A stretch of 10,901 nucleotides of DNA from positions 1 to 10,901 of the forward strand of contig CAAEEO010000027.1 of NCBI GenBank assembly GCA_900754965.1. Direction: 5' to 3'. Below, one piece after another: positions 1 to 6,241 of this stretch. Each line of letters starts with the position of its first letter. The first letter of the stretch is position 1. The notes beneath the pieces are model-generated. The model searched no databases and was not told where the DNA came from. It was given only the letters and a program-made list of their open reading frames with translations. Both the position numbers and the translations under genes were made by a program. This stretch comes from an uncultured Oscillospiraceae bacterium. GTDB lineage: Bacteria > Bacillota > Clostridia > Oscillospirales > Oscillospiraceae.

Positions 1-287
1 ATCCCAGTCCGAATCCCAGTCCGAATCCCAGTCCGAATCCCAGTCCGAATCCCAGTCCGAATCCCAGTCCTGACCCCAGTCCGAACCCTGGAATCGTGCC
101 TGGATCGAACGACCCCGGTCAGCCCGGTCAGCCCGGTCAGCCTGGCAGCTCCGGAGAGTCCAAACTTCCTCAGACTGGTACCGGCGGCCGCTGGCTCCTG
201 TCTGCCGGACTTGGTGTTACCGGCCTGATTCTCCTGCTCCTGGGAATTTACGAAGAAAAACGGAAACATGGGAAACACGAAACATAA
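1..287 (+). CDS. LPXTG cell-wall-anchored surface protein, C-terminal end (5' truncated by window edge)
   Basis: The reading frame is open from base 3 to the TAA at 285-287, giving the last 94 residues of a protein that starts outside the window. In order it shows a proline-rich low-complexity stalk (PSPN repeats, then GQP repeats), the sorting signal LPQTG at 165-179, a hydrophobic segment (WLLSAGLGVTGLILLLLGIY) and a short charged tail rich in Lys, Arg and His. That is the standard sortase substrate layout: the protein is exported, cleaved between Thr and Gly of LPQTG and joined to peptidoglycan, with the Pro-rich stretch spanning the wall. The functional ectodomain lies upstream, so the role (adhesin, enzyme or other) is unknown. 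The downstream sortase gene overlaps its 3' end by 20 bp, so the two are probably co-transcribed and may be enzyme and dedicated substrate. Confidence 0.88.
   Translation, partial: PSPNPSPNPSPNPSPNPSPNPSPDPSPNPGIVPGSNDPGQPGQPGQPGSSGESKLPQTGTGGRWLLSAGLGVTGLILLLLGIYEEKRKHGKHET
3..86 (+). repeat. 12-bp in-frame tandem repeat encoding Pro-Ser-Pro-Asn, 7 units
   Basis: Five identical copies of cccagtccgaat run from base 3 to 62, followed by two diverged copies at 63-74 (encoding PSPD) and 75-86. The array begins before the window, so the true copy number is unknown. Near-perfect copies at the 5' side and diverged ones at the 3' edge suggest recent expansion or contraction by slippage, which would vary stalk length without changing the frame. 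Confidence 0.95.
114..140 (+). repeat. 9-bp in-frame tandem repeat encoding Pro-Gly-Gln, 3 units
   Basis: Three perfect copies of cccggtcag, in frame within the surface protein gene, between the PSPN array and the LPQTG signal. They extend the proline/glycine-rich wall-spanning linker. Confidence 0.9.
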
Positions 288-864
288 TCGTTTGATATGG
301 AGCGGGCTGCTCCTGATTGGCGCAGCCCTCTTCCTCCTCACCTGGAGCATCCGGGAAGAGCAGCGCGCCTCCCACACCGCCCAACAGGTGTTGGAAACAC
401 TGAGCAAACGCTCTATCGAACTGCAATTTCCGGAACCGATTGCTGATTTGCCGGAGCCTATCCCGGAAATGCCCACCAATACAGTCAACGGCGTGGAGTA
501 TCTGGGCACACTGGAAATCCCCTCTTTGGGGCTGGATTTGCCGGTCATCAGTCAGCTTTCCAACAGGCTTTTACAGCTGGCCCCCTGCCGATACCAAGGC
601 TCCATCTACCAGGACAATATGATTCTGGCTGCCCACAATTATCGCGCTCACTTCGGCAGACTGAAAGAGCTTGTCGTGGGAGATGAACTTTCTTTCACCG
701 ACGCAGAGGGCAACTGTATTCCCTACACGGTCTCCGCTATGGAAACACTGGACGGTACCGCCGTGGCGCAAATGGAAGAGGGAGAATGGGATTTGACCCT
801 GTTCACCTGTACCATCGGCGGCCGCTCCCGGGTGACTGTCCGCTGTGTCCGTGCCGAGGACTGA
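268..864 (+). CDS. Sortase family transpeptidase, membrane-anchored
   Basis: The 198-residue product has a basic N-terminus and one membrane segment at about residues 9-27, giving an N-in/C-out sortase topology. The catalytic domain starts near residue 77 (YLGTLEIPSLGLDLPV). All three active-site residues are visible: His123 in ILAAHNY, Cys181 in the TLxTC motif TLFTC, and Arg188 in GRSRVTV. It should cleave LPXTG-type signals and attach the protein to the wall; the upstream LPQTG protein is the obvious candidate substrate. The ATG at 268 lies inside the upstream gene (20-bp overlap) with only a weak purine-rich ribosome binding site, suggesting translational coupling. The subclass (B-, D- or other) cannot be fixed by eye. 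A terminator follows immediately. The length is short but normal for a single-domain sortase. Confidence 0.9.
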   Translation: MGNTKHNRLIWSGLLLIGAALFLLTWSIREEQRASHTAQQVLETLSKRSIELQFPEPIADLPEPIPEMPTNTVNGVEYLGTLEIPSLGLDLPVISQLSNRLLQLAPCRYQGSIYQDNMILAAHNYRAHFGRLKELVVGDELSFTDAEGNCIPYTVSAMETLDGTAVAQMEEGEWDLTLFTCTIGGRSRVTVRCVRAED

Positions 865-883
865 AACATCGCAACGCAAAAAC

Positions 884-917
884 AAAAGAGGGACCGAATG
901 TTTCGGCCCCTCTTTTT
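884..917 (+). terminator. Rho-independent terminator of the surface protein/sortase unit
   Basis: An inverted repeat starts 20 bp after the sortase stop: AAAAGAGGG (884-892) pairs with CCCTCTTTT (908-916), then one A/C mismatch, then CCGAA pairs with TTCGG around a 3-base loop. On the plus strand the stem ends in a run of five T. The flanking A's allow some bidirectional activity. Confidence 0.85.
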
Positions 918-936
918 CCATTCTTTCACCGCAGCA

Positions 937-976
937 AAAAACGGGAGACTGTGCCAAAGCACAGTCTCCCGTTTTT
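937..976 (-). terminator. Rho-independent terminator of the arg/car operon (probably bidirectional)
   Basis: A perfect inverted repeat of 18 bp: positions 937-954 pair with 959-976 around a 4-base loop, with ACGGGAGACTGTG as the core arm. On the minus strand it starts 24 bp after the carB::dapF stop and runs into a T tract, as expected for the end of the six-gene operon. The plus strand also ends in five T, so it can back up the sortase terminator. Confidence 0.9.
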
Positions 977-1000
977 GTATTTCCGAGATATTCCGGGCAA

Positions 1001-1837
1001 TCAGTACTCCAGTTCGCCCACATACACCAGATTGGTGTCGCCGGACAGGAGCACCCGGTCGTCATTGTAGTTGACCACCAGATCGCCGCCCCGCAGTTTC
1101 ACGGTGATGTCCGTGTCTTTCCGGCACAGGCCGCTCTCCACGGCTGCTGCCACAGCAGCGCAGGCGCCGGTGCCGCAGGCGCGGGTCTCGCCATTGTCAA
1201 TCTCCCAAGTGCGAATCCGCAGGGTGTAGGGGTTGATGAACCGGACAAGCTCCACATTCACATGCTCGGGGAACTTGCCGCAGGCCTCGATCTCCGCCGT
1301 GATCTGCTGCAAATCCTTGTTATCCACCCGGTCCACGAAAATCACGCAGTGGGGGTTGCCCACAGACAGGCAGGTCACGCTGCACTGCTTATCGCCCAGT
1401 TCCAGGGGATAGTTGATCACTTTTTCCGAATCCACCAGCATGGGGATCTCTTTGGGAGAGAACCGGACCTGCCCCATATCCACCGTGACGGAAGAAACTT
1501 TTCCGCCGGTGATATACAGGTGAGCCTCCCGCACGCCGATCTTCGTTTCGATGCTCATGTCCTCTTTCTTCACGATGCCGTTATCATAGAGGAACTTGGC
1601 AGCGGAGCGGATAGAGTTGCCCATCAGCTCCCCTTCCAAACCGTTCTGGTTGAAAATCCGCATTTTGGCATCCGCCACTTCGGAATTTTCAATCAGGATC
1701 AGACCGTGAGCGCCCACACCGGTATGACGGTCGCACAGACCGGCACACAGGGATTCGGGGGTGGGCACACTGCCGTCCCGGTTGTCGATGAAAATATAGT
1801 CGTTGCCGGAGCTGGTCATCTTGGAGAAGGTGAGTTT
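1001..1837 (-). other. DapF-like domain of the CarB fusion, missing the first catalytic cysteine
   Basis: Diaminopimelate epimerase uses two cysteines as acid/base pair (Cys73 and Cys217 in the well-studied enzymes). The second is present here as Cys1284 in RACGTG. The first, normally in a (M/Q)CGNG motif, is replaced: the sequence reads ELMGNSIRS, with Met1135 (codon 1622-1624) for Cys and Ser1138 for Gly. The substrate-binding Arg of the ER pair before GET-ACG is Ile1276 (WEIDNGET), and GADGL is GAHGL. The domain keeps the GND, RIFN, GNPH and N-terminal fold motifs and a normal length of about 280 residues. It is most likely an inactive or re-purposed DapF fold, possibly structural or regulatory for CarB. 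Residue equivalences come from alignment by eye. Confidence 0.85.
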
Positions 1838-4800
1838 CTGCCGGCTGGTGCGCATCTGATTGATGTTCACCAGTTCGGTGTTCTGCTCGGTAAACCGGCT
1901 GGCAATGATATTGGCATAGGCATTGGCGGTGTCCAGAGAGGTCAGGCAGGGAATATCGTGCCGCAGGGCAAACCGATGAATCGCCATATAATCGCCCAGG
2001 GTATCATCCACCAGAGCGCCGGTATACACCACGCAGCGGATCTTGCCGCTCTCCATCAGGTCAAACACCTGATCCGACTCGCTCACGCCGTCCACGGAAG
2101 TAACTTCGATATCCAGAGTCCGGATAATCTCCGCCGTGCCGGTAGTGGCATAGAGTTTGATGCCCAGGTCATAGAACTTTTTGGCCAGATCCAGAATCTC
2201 CAGGTAATCGTGATCATCCACACTCAGCAGCACGCCGCCGTGTTTGGGGATACCCCGAATGCCCGCAGCGGTCAGGCCCTTGAACAGCGCCTCGGCCGTG
2301 GTCTTTCCGATGCCCAGCACTTCGCCGGTGGATTTCATTTCCGGGCCCAGAATGGAGTTGGCATCCGTCAGTTTCTCGAAAGAGAACACGGGAACCTTCA
2401 CCGCGTAGTACGGCGGGGTCTTATACAGGCCGGTGCCATATCCCAGGTCGGCCAGATTCTGGCCCAGCATGACCTTGGAGGCCAGATCCACCATGGGAAC
2501 GCCGGTGACTTTGCTGATATAGGGCACGGTACGGGAAGCCCGGGGGTTGACCTCGATGACATACAGATCCCCGTCATAGATCAGGTACTGGATATTCACC
2601 AGCCCCTTGGTGCCCAGAGACAGGGCCAGTTTTGTGGAGCAGTCCACAATGGCGTCCTGCATCTTATCCGTCAGATTATAGGGAGGATAGACCGCGATGG
2701 AGTCGCCGGAGTGGACGCCGGCCCGCTCCACATGCTCCATAATGCCGGGGATCAGCACATTTTCGCCGTCGGAGATTACATCCACTTCCAGCTCCGTGCC
2801 GGGCATATACTTATCCACCAGCACCGGGTTGTCGATGCCGCCGGACAGGATCACATTCATATACCGCTCCACAGCCTCCCGGTCATGGACGATCATCATA
2901 TTCTGGCCGCCGATGACATAACTGGGGCGCAGAAGCACAGGGTAACCCAATTTCTCCGCGGCTGCCACAGCCTCTTCCAACGTGTTCACACCCATGCCTT
3001 TGGGACGTTTGATGCTGAACTCTTCCAGCAGTTCATCAAACCGCTCCCGGTCCTCGGCAGTATCGATGCCCTCGGCAGAGGTGCCCAGGATGGTCACGCC
3101 GTTTTCATCCAGGAATTTTGTCAGCTTGATGGCCGTCTGGCCGCCGAATGCCACCACGACGCCCACAGGGGACTCGGCACGGATAATGTTCATCACATCT
3201 TCCGGGCAAAGGGGTTCGAAATACAGCCGGTCAGCGGTATCGTAGTCCGTGGAAACCGTTTCCGGGTTGTTGTTGACGATGACCACATCATAGCCCAGAG
3301 ACTTCAGCGTCTTTACGCAGTGGACAGAAGAGTAGTCAAACTCAATGCCCTGACCGATGCGGATGGGGCCGGAGCCCAGCACCATGACCACCGGGCGGCC
3401 GCTGCGGGCAAAGTTCCGGGAGTCGCAGTACGCACCGTAGGTGGAGTAGAAATAGGGGGTGGCGGCGGCAAATTCCGCGGCGCAAGTGTCCACCATTTTG
3501 TAGACAGCCTCTTCATGGGGCAGCTCTGCTGCACCGGACAGCCGTTTCAGCGCCTGGTCCGTGTAGCCATACTGCTTGCCCTGGTGGTAGTCCTCCTGAG
3601 ACAGCGCGCCGGTACCGTCGATGCGGTTTTCAAAGTCTGCCAGATTTTTCAGCTTGGAAATGAACCACTCGTCCACTTTGGTGATTTCGTGGATGGATTC
3701 CACCGTCCAACCGGCTTTCAGCGCCTCAAAAATGGTGAACAGCCGCAGATCGTTGACCCGTTTCAGCCGTTCCTCCAGAGGCTTTCCGCTGGTGGGCACC
3801 CGGTTCAGGGTGTCCAGACCGATTTCCGCGCCCCGAACAGCCTTCATAATGGCCATTTCAAAACTGGGGGCAATGGACATCACTTCGCCGGTGGCCTTCA
3901 TCTGGGTACCCAATTTCCGGGAGGCAGAGGAGAATTTATCGAAGGGCCACTTGGGCAGCTTGGCCACAATGTAGTCCACCGTAGGCTCAAAGCATGCCGT
4001 GGTCTGCCCTGTCACATCGTTTTTGATCTCGTCCAGGGTGTATCCCAGGGCGATTTTGGCCGTCACTTTGGCAATGGGGTAACCGGTTGCCTTGGAGGCC
4101 AATGCGGAAGAACGGGACACGCGGGGGTTGACCTCGATGACCGCATACTCAAAGCTCTCGGGATTCAGCGCAAACTGGCAGTTGCAGCCGCCCTCGATGC
4201 CCATTTCCGTGATGATATCCAGTGCCGCATTGCGCAGCATATCATATTCCCGGCTGGACAGCGTCAGCGCCGGTGCCACCACAATGGAGTCACCGGTGTG
4301 CACGCCCACGGGGTCAAAGTTTTCCATGGAGCAAATGGCGATCACATTGCCGGCGCCGTCCCGCATGGCCTCAAATTCGATTTCCTTCCAACCTGCGATG
4401 TAGCGCTCCACCAGGATTTGGGTGATAGGAGACAGATCCAGACCGGTGAAGGCGATGGCCCGCAGCTCCTCTTCACAGTATGCTACGCCGCCGCCGGCGC
4501 CGCCCAAAGTGAACGCAGGGCGGACAATCACCGGGTAACCGATGCGGTCGGCAATGGCCACAGCCTGCTCCACCTCATTTGCGATCTCCGAGGGGATGGT
4601 GGGCTGACCGATCCGGTCCATGGCGTCCTTGAACAGCTGGCGGTCCTCCGCTTTGTCGATGGCCTCCAGAGATGTCCCCAACAGGCGGACATTGTGTTCC
4701 TCCAAAAAGCCGGATTTGCCCAGCTGCATGGCAATGGTCAGACCCGTTTGTCCGCCCAGGCCAGCCAGCAGGGAGTCCGGCTTTTCCTTTTCAATAATCC

Positions 4801-5026
4801 GCATGATGGTCTCTGCCGTCAACGGCTCCAGATAAATGGCATCTGCCATGGATTTGTCTGTCATAATGGTGGCAGGGTTGGAGTTCACGAGAACCACTTC
4901 TACGCCGGCCTCTTTCAGAACCCGGCATGCCTGTGTTCCAGCGTAATCAAACTCTGCTGCCTGTCCGATGACAATGGGGCCGGAGCCGATCATCAGGACT
5001 TTTTTAATGTTCATATCTCTAGGCAT
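1001..5026 (-). CDS. carB: Carbamoyl-phosphate synthase large subunit fused to a C-terminal diaminopimelate epimerase-like domain
   Basis: A single frame of 1341 residues. Residues 1-1057 are a complete CarB (E. coli CarB is 1073). The first half has GSGPIVIGQ at 14-22, FTLGGAGGG at 172-180 and EVNPRVSRSSA at 298-308. The second half has GSGPIRIGQG at 551-560, SYVIGGQNM at 702-710 and EVNPRASRTV at 825-834. The MGS-type allosteric domain follows near 930-1055. These are the two ATP-grasp sites that make and phosphorylate carbamate, and they look intact. Residues 1064-1341 match full-length DapF (FSKMTSSGNDY, GNPHCVIF, ACGTGACAA). No stop separates the parts, and Met1058 lacks a ribosome binding site. 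The start ATG overlaps the carA stop by one base (TAATG), with GGAGGA 8 nt upstream. The epimerase part has lost key residues (see the domain entry), so its activity is doubtful. Confidence 0.95.
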   Translation of the reverse strand: MPRDMNIKKVLMIGSGPIVIGQAAEFDYAGTQACRVLKEAGVEVVLVNSNPATIMTDKSMADAIYLEPLTAETIMRIIEKEKPDSLLAGLGGQTGLTIAMQLGKSGFLEEHNVRLLGTSLEAIDKAEDRQLFKDAMDRIGQPTIPSEIANEVEQAVAIADRIGYPVIVRPAFTLGGAGGGVAYCEEELRAIAFTGLDLSPITQILVERYIAGWKEIEFEAMRDGAGNVIAICSMENFDPVGVHTGDSIVVAPALTLSSREYDMLRNAALDIITEMGIEGGCNCQFALNPESFEYAVIEVNPRVSRSSALASKATGYPIAKVTAKIALGYTLDEIKNDVTGQTTACFEPTVDYIVAKLPKWPFDKFSSASRKLGTQMKATGEVMSIAPSFEMAIMKAVRGAEIGLDTLNRVPTSGKPLEERLKRVNDLRLFTIFEALKAGWTVESIHEITKVDEWFISKLKNLADFENRIDGTGALSQEDYHQGKQYGYTDQALKRLSGAAELPHEEAVYKMVDTCAAEFAAATPYFYSTYGAYCDSRNFARSGRPVVMVLGSGPIRIGQGIEFDYSSVHCVKTLKSLGYDVVIVNNNPETVSTDYDTADRLYFEPLCPEDVMNIIRAESPVGVVVAFGGQTAIKLTKFLDENGVTILGTSAEGIDTAEDRERFDELLEEFSIKRPKGMGVNTLEEAVAAAEKLGYPVLLRPSYVIGGQNMMIVHDREAVERYMNVILSGGIDNPVLVDKYMPGTELEVDVISDGENVLIPGIMEHVERAGVHSGDSIAVYPPYNLTDKMQDAIVDCSTKLALSLGTKGLVNIQYLIYDGDLYVIEVNPRASRTVPYISKVTGVPMVDLASKVMLGQNLADLGYGTGLYKTPPYYAVKVPVFSFEKLTDANSILGPEMKSTGEVLGIGKTTAEALFKGLTAAGIRGIPKHGGVLLSVDDHDYLEILDLAKKFYDLGIKLYATTGTAEIIRTLDIEVTSVDGVSESDQVFDLMESGKIRCVVYTGALVDDTLGDYMAIHRFALRHDIPCLTSLDTANAYANIIASRFTEQNTELVNINQMRTSRQKLTFSKMTSSGNDYIFIDNRDGSVPTPESLCAGLCDRHTGVGAHGLILIENSEVADAKMRIFNQNGLEGELMGNSIRSAAKFLYDNGIVKKEDMSIETKIGVREAHLYITGGKVSSVTVDMGQVRFSPKEIPMLVDSEKVINYPLELGDKQCSVTCLSVGNPHCVIFVDRVDNKDLQQITAEIEACGKFPEHVNVELVRFINPYTLRIRTWEIDNGETRACGTGACAAVAAAVESGLCRKDTDITVKLRGGDLVVNYNDDRVLLSGDTNLVYVGELEY

Positions 5027-6099
5027 TAGCGATCTCCTCCCATCATCGTCACAAACCGGTCAAATGCAGTCTCCATATCCCGCGGGCCGCCGTGGGCAAC
5101 CGGGTGGAACTGCAGGGAAAATGCTTTCTGTTCCGGATATTCCACGCCCTCGCAGGTGTTGTCGTTCAGATTGACATATGTCATCTTGCCGCCCGCTTTT
5201 TCCAGACTCTCTGCCACCACGGCATAGCCATGGTTCTGGCTGGTGATATAGCTGCGGCCAGTGTGCAAATCCCGCACAGGCTGGTTCCCGCCGCGATGAC
5301 CATACTTCAGCTTGGTCGTTTCTGCGCCGGCAGCCAGTGCCATCATCTGGTGGCCCAAGCCAATGCCGAACATCGGCAGCTTGCCCCACAGTTTCTTCAG
5401 CTCTTCAATGCAGGCCGCATTTTCCGCAGGGTCGCCGGGGCCGTCGGAGAGCATCACGCCGTCCGGATGGAGTTCCAGGACTTCCTCTGCCTTGGTATCA
5501 TAGGGAAGGATCGTGACCTTGCATCCTCTGGCCAGCAGATCTTCCACGCACTGTTTCTTCGCGCCGTAATCCAACAGAGCCACATGGCACACCGCCGTGC
5601 CTTCCGGCATCCGCTCCTCTTTCCGGGCGGAAGAGGTTGCTTCCACTGCCCCGGTGATCCGGTACTGTTTCAGTTCAGACAGCAGATTTTCCGGCACTTT
5701 TTTGGTAATGATCGCATTCATCACGCCGTGATCCCGCACGATCTGCGTCAGCCGCCGGGTATCTACGCCGCAGATTCCAGGCACGCCCTGCTCCTTGAGG
5801 TAGGCGTCCACGGTTCCCTGACAGCGGAAGTTGGAGGGTGCATCGCACCACTCATGGACCACAACGCCTTTCACATGGCATTTCCGATCTGCGTCATCCA
5901 TGGGCGTCATGCCATAGTTGCCGACCTGGGGGAATGTAAACAGCACGGTCTGACCATAATAGCTGGGGTCGGTCAGGCTTTCCACATATCCCACCACACC
6001 GGTGGTGAATACCAGCTCTCCGATGCTCTCTGCATCTGCACCAAAACTGGTGCCTTCAAAAACTTCGCCGGTTTCCAAGATCAAATAAGCTTTCTCCAT
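5026..6099 (-). CDS. carA: Carbamoyl-phosphate synthase small subunit with a disabled glutaminase site
   Basis: The 357-residue product has the CarA layout: an N-terminal domain (LILETGEVFEG, GYVESLTDPSYYGQ, SNFRCQ, GVDTRRLT) and a C-terminal class I glutamine amidotransferase domain (LSDGPGDP at 218-225, KYGHRGGNQP, SQNHGYAV). It should dock on CarB and normally feeds it ammonia from glutamine. The nucleophile motif FGICLGHQ here reads FGIGLGHQ: Gly247 replaces Cys (codon 5359-5361, GGC). The triad motif QFHPEAxxGP reads QFHPVAHGGP: His332 is kept but Glu is Val334 (codon 5098-5100). With nucleophile and Glu both absent, glutamine hydrolysis should fail, leaving ammonia-dependent synthesis. 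I chose the ATG at 6099: it begins MEKAYLILE as family members do and has AAAGGTG 7 nt upstream; a frame extension to a TTG at 6162 has no such support. Confidence 0.93.
   Translation of the reverse strand: MEKAYLILETGEVFEGTSFGADAESIGELVFTTGVVGYVESLTDPSYYGQTVLFTFPQVGNYGMTPMDDADRKCHVKGVVVHEWCDAPSNFRCQGTVDAYLKEQGVPGICGVDTRRLTQIVRDHGVMNAIITKKVPENLLSELKQYRITGAVEATSSARKEERMPEGTAVCHVALLDYGAKKQCVEDLLARGCKVTILPYDTKAEEVLELHPDGVMLSDGPGDPAENAACIEELKKLWGKLPMFGIGLGHQMMALAAGAETTKLKYGHRGGNQPVRDLHTGRSYITSQNHGYAVVAESLEKAGGKMTYVNLNDNTCEGVEYPEQKAFSLQFHPVAHGGPRDMETAFDRFVTMMGGDR
5034..5040 (-). promoter_or_regulatory. Ribosome binding site of carB::dapF
   Basis: The minus strand reads GGAGGAG, with GGAGGA ending 8 nt before the ATG at 5026, inside the last codons of carA. 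It fixes the carB start and supports coupled translation across the TAATG junction. Confidence 0.85.
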
Positions 6100-6106
6100 A
6101 CGGGCA

Positions 6107-6113
6107 CACCTTT
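6107..6113 (-). promoter_or_regulatory. Ribosome binding site that decides the carA start
   Basis: The minus strand reads AAAGGTG, ending 7 nt before the ATG at 6099. It favours that start over the in-frame TTG at 6162. Confidence 0.7.
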
Positions 6114-6207
6114 CATTTGATTGTTTGAGCTGCGGCTCTTTTGGGTCTGTTTTCGTCTGCAAACGGGCTTTTGAGCGCCTGTCTGCTTAAAAATGGGTAA
6201 AATTTTT

Positions 6208-6223
6208 TGCCGCATCCGCGGCA
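6208..6223 (-). other. Small hairpin in the argF-carA gap
   Basis: TGCCGC pairs with GCGGCA around a 4-base loop, 19 bp after the argF stop. On the minus strand it is followed by six A then four T, so it is a poor classical terminator. It lies in the only sizeable gap of the operon (6100-6241) and could be a partial attenuator or an RNA-stabilising element. I see no convincing promoter in this gap. Confidence 0.4.
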
Positions 6224-6241
6224 GTGAGCGCCAGGCAGCGG

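Noticed and set aside
96..287. A separate 63-residue gene starting at the GTG at 96
   Set aside because: The frame continues upstream through the PSPN repeats to the window edge, so this is the tail of a larger surface protein.
1853..1855. Met1058 as a separate start for dapF
   Set aside because: No ribosome binding site precedes it and the frame is continuous with CarB, so a fusion is better supported.
845..5029. A 1394-codon plus-strand open frame antisense to carB::dapF, with similar long ones opposite carA (5092-6120) and argF (6224-7405)
   Set aside because: The 845-5029 frame is codon-aligned with the real gene and stays open because the GC-biased minus-strand gene avoids TTA, CTA and TCA codons. 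Its translation has no recognisable motifs, and its start lies inside the sortase end and the terminators.
5026..6099. carA as a pseudogene
   Set aside because: The frame is full length, with a good ribosome binding site, a coupled junction to carB and conserved structural motifs; only the catalytic positions changed, which suggests altered function rather than decay.
6100..6162. N-terminal extension of CarA by 21 residues from a TTG at 6162
   Set aside because: The family starts at MEKAYLILE; the ATG at 6099 has a well-placed ribosome binding site and the upstream residues show no CarA similarity.
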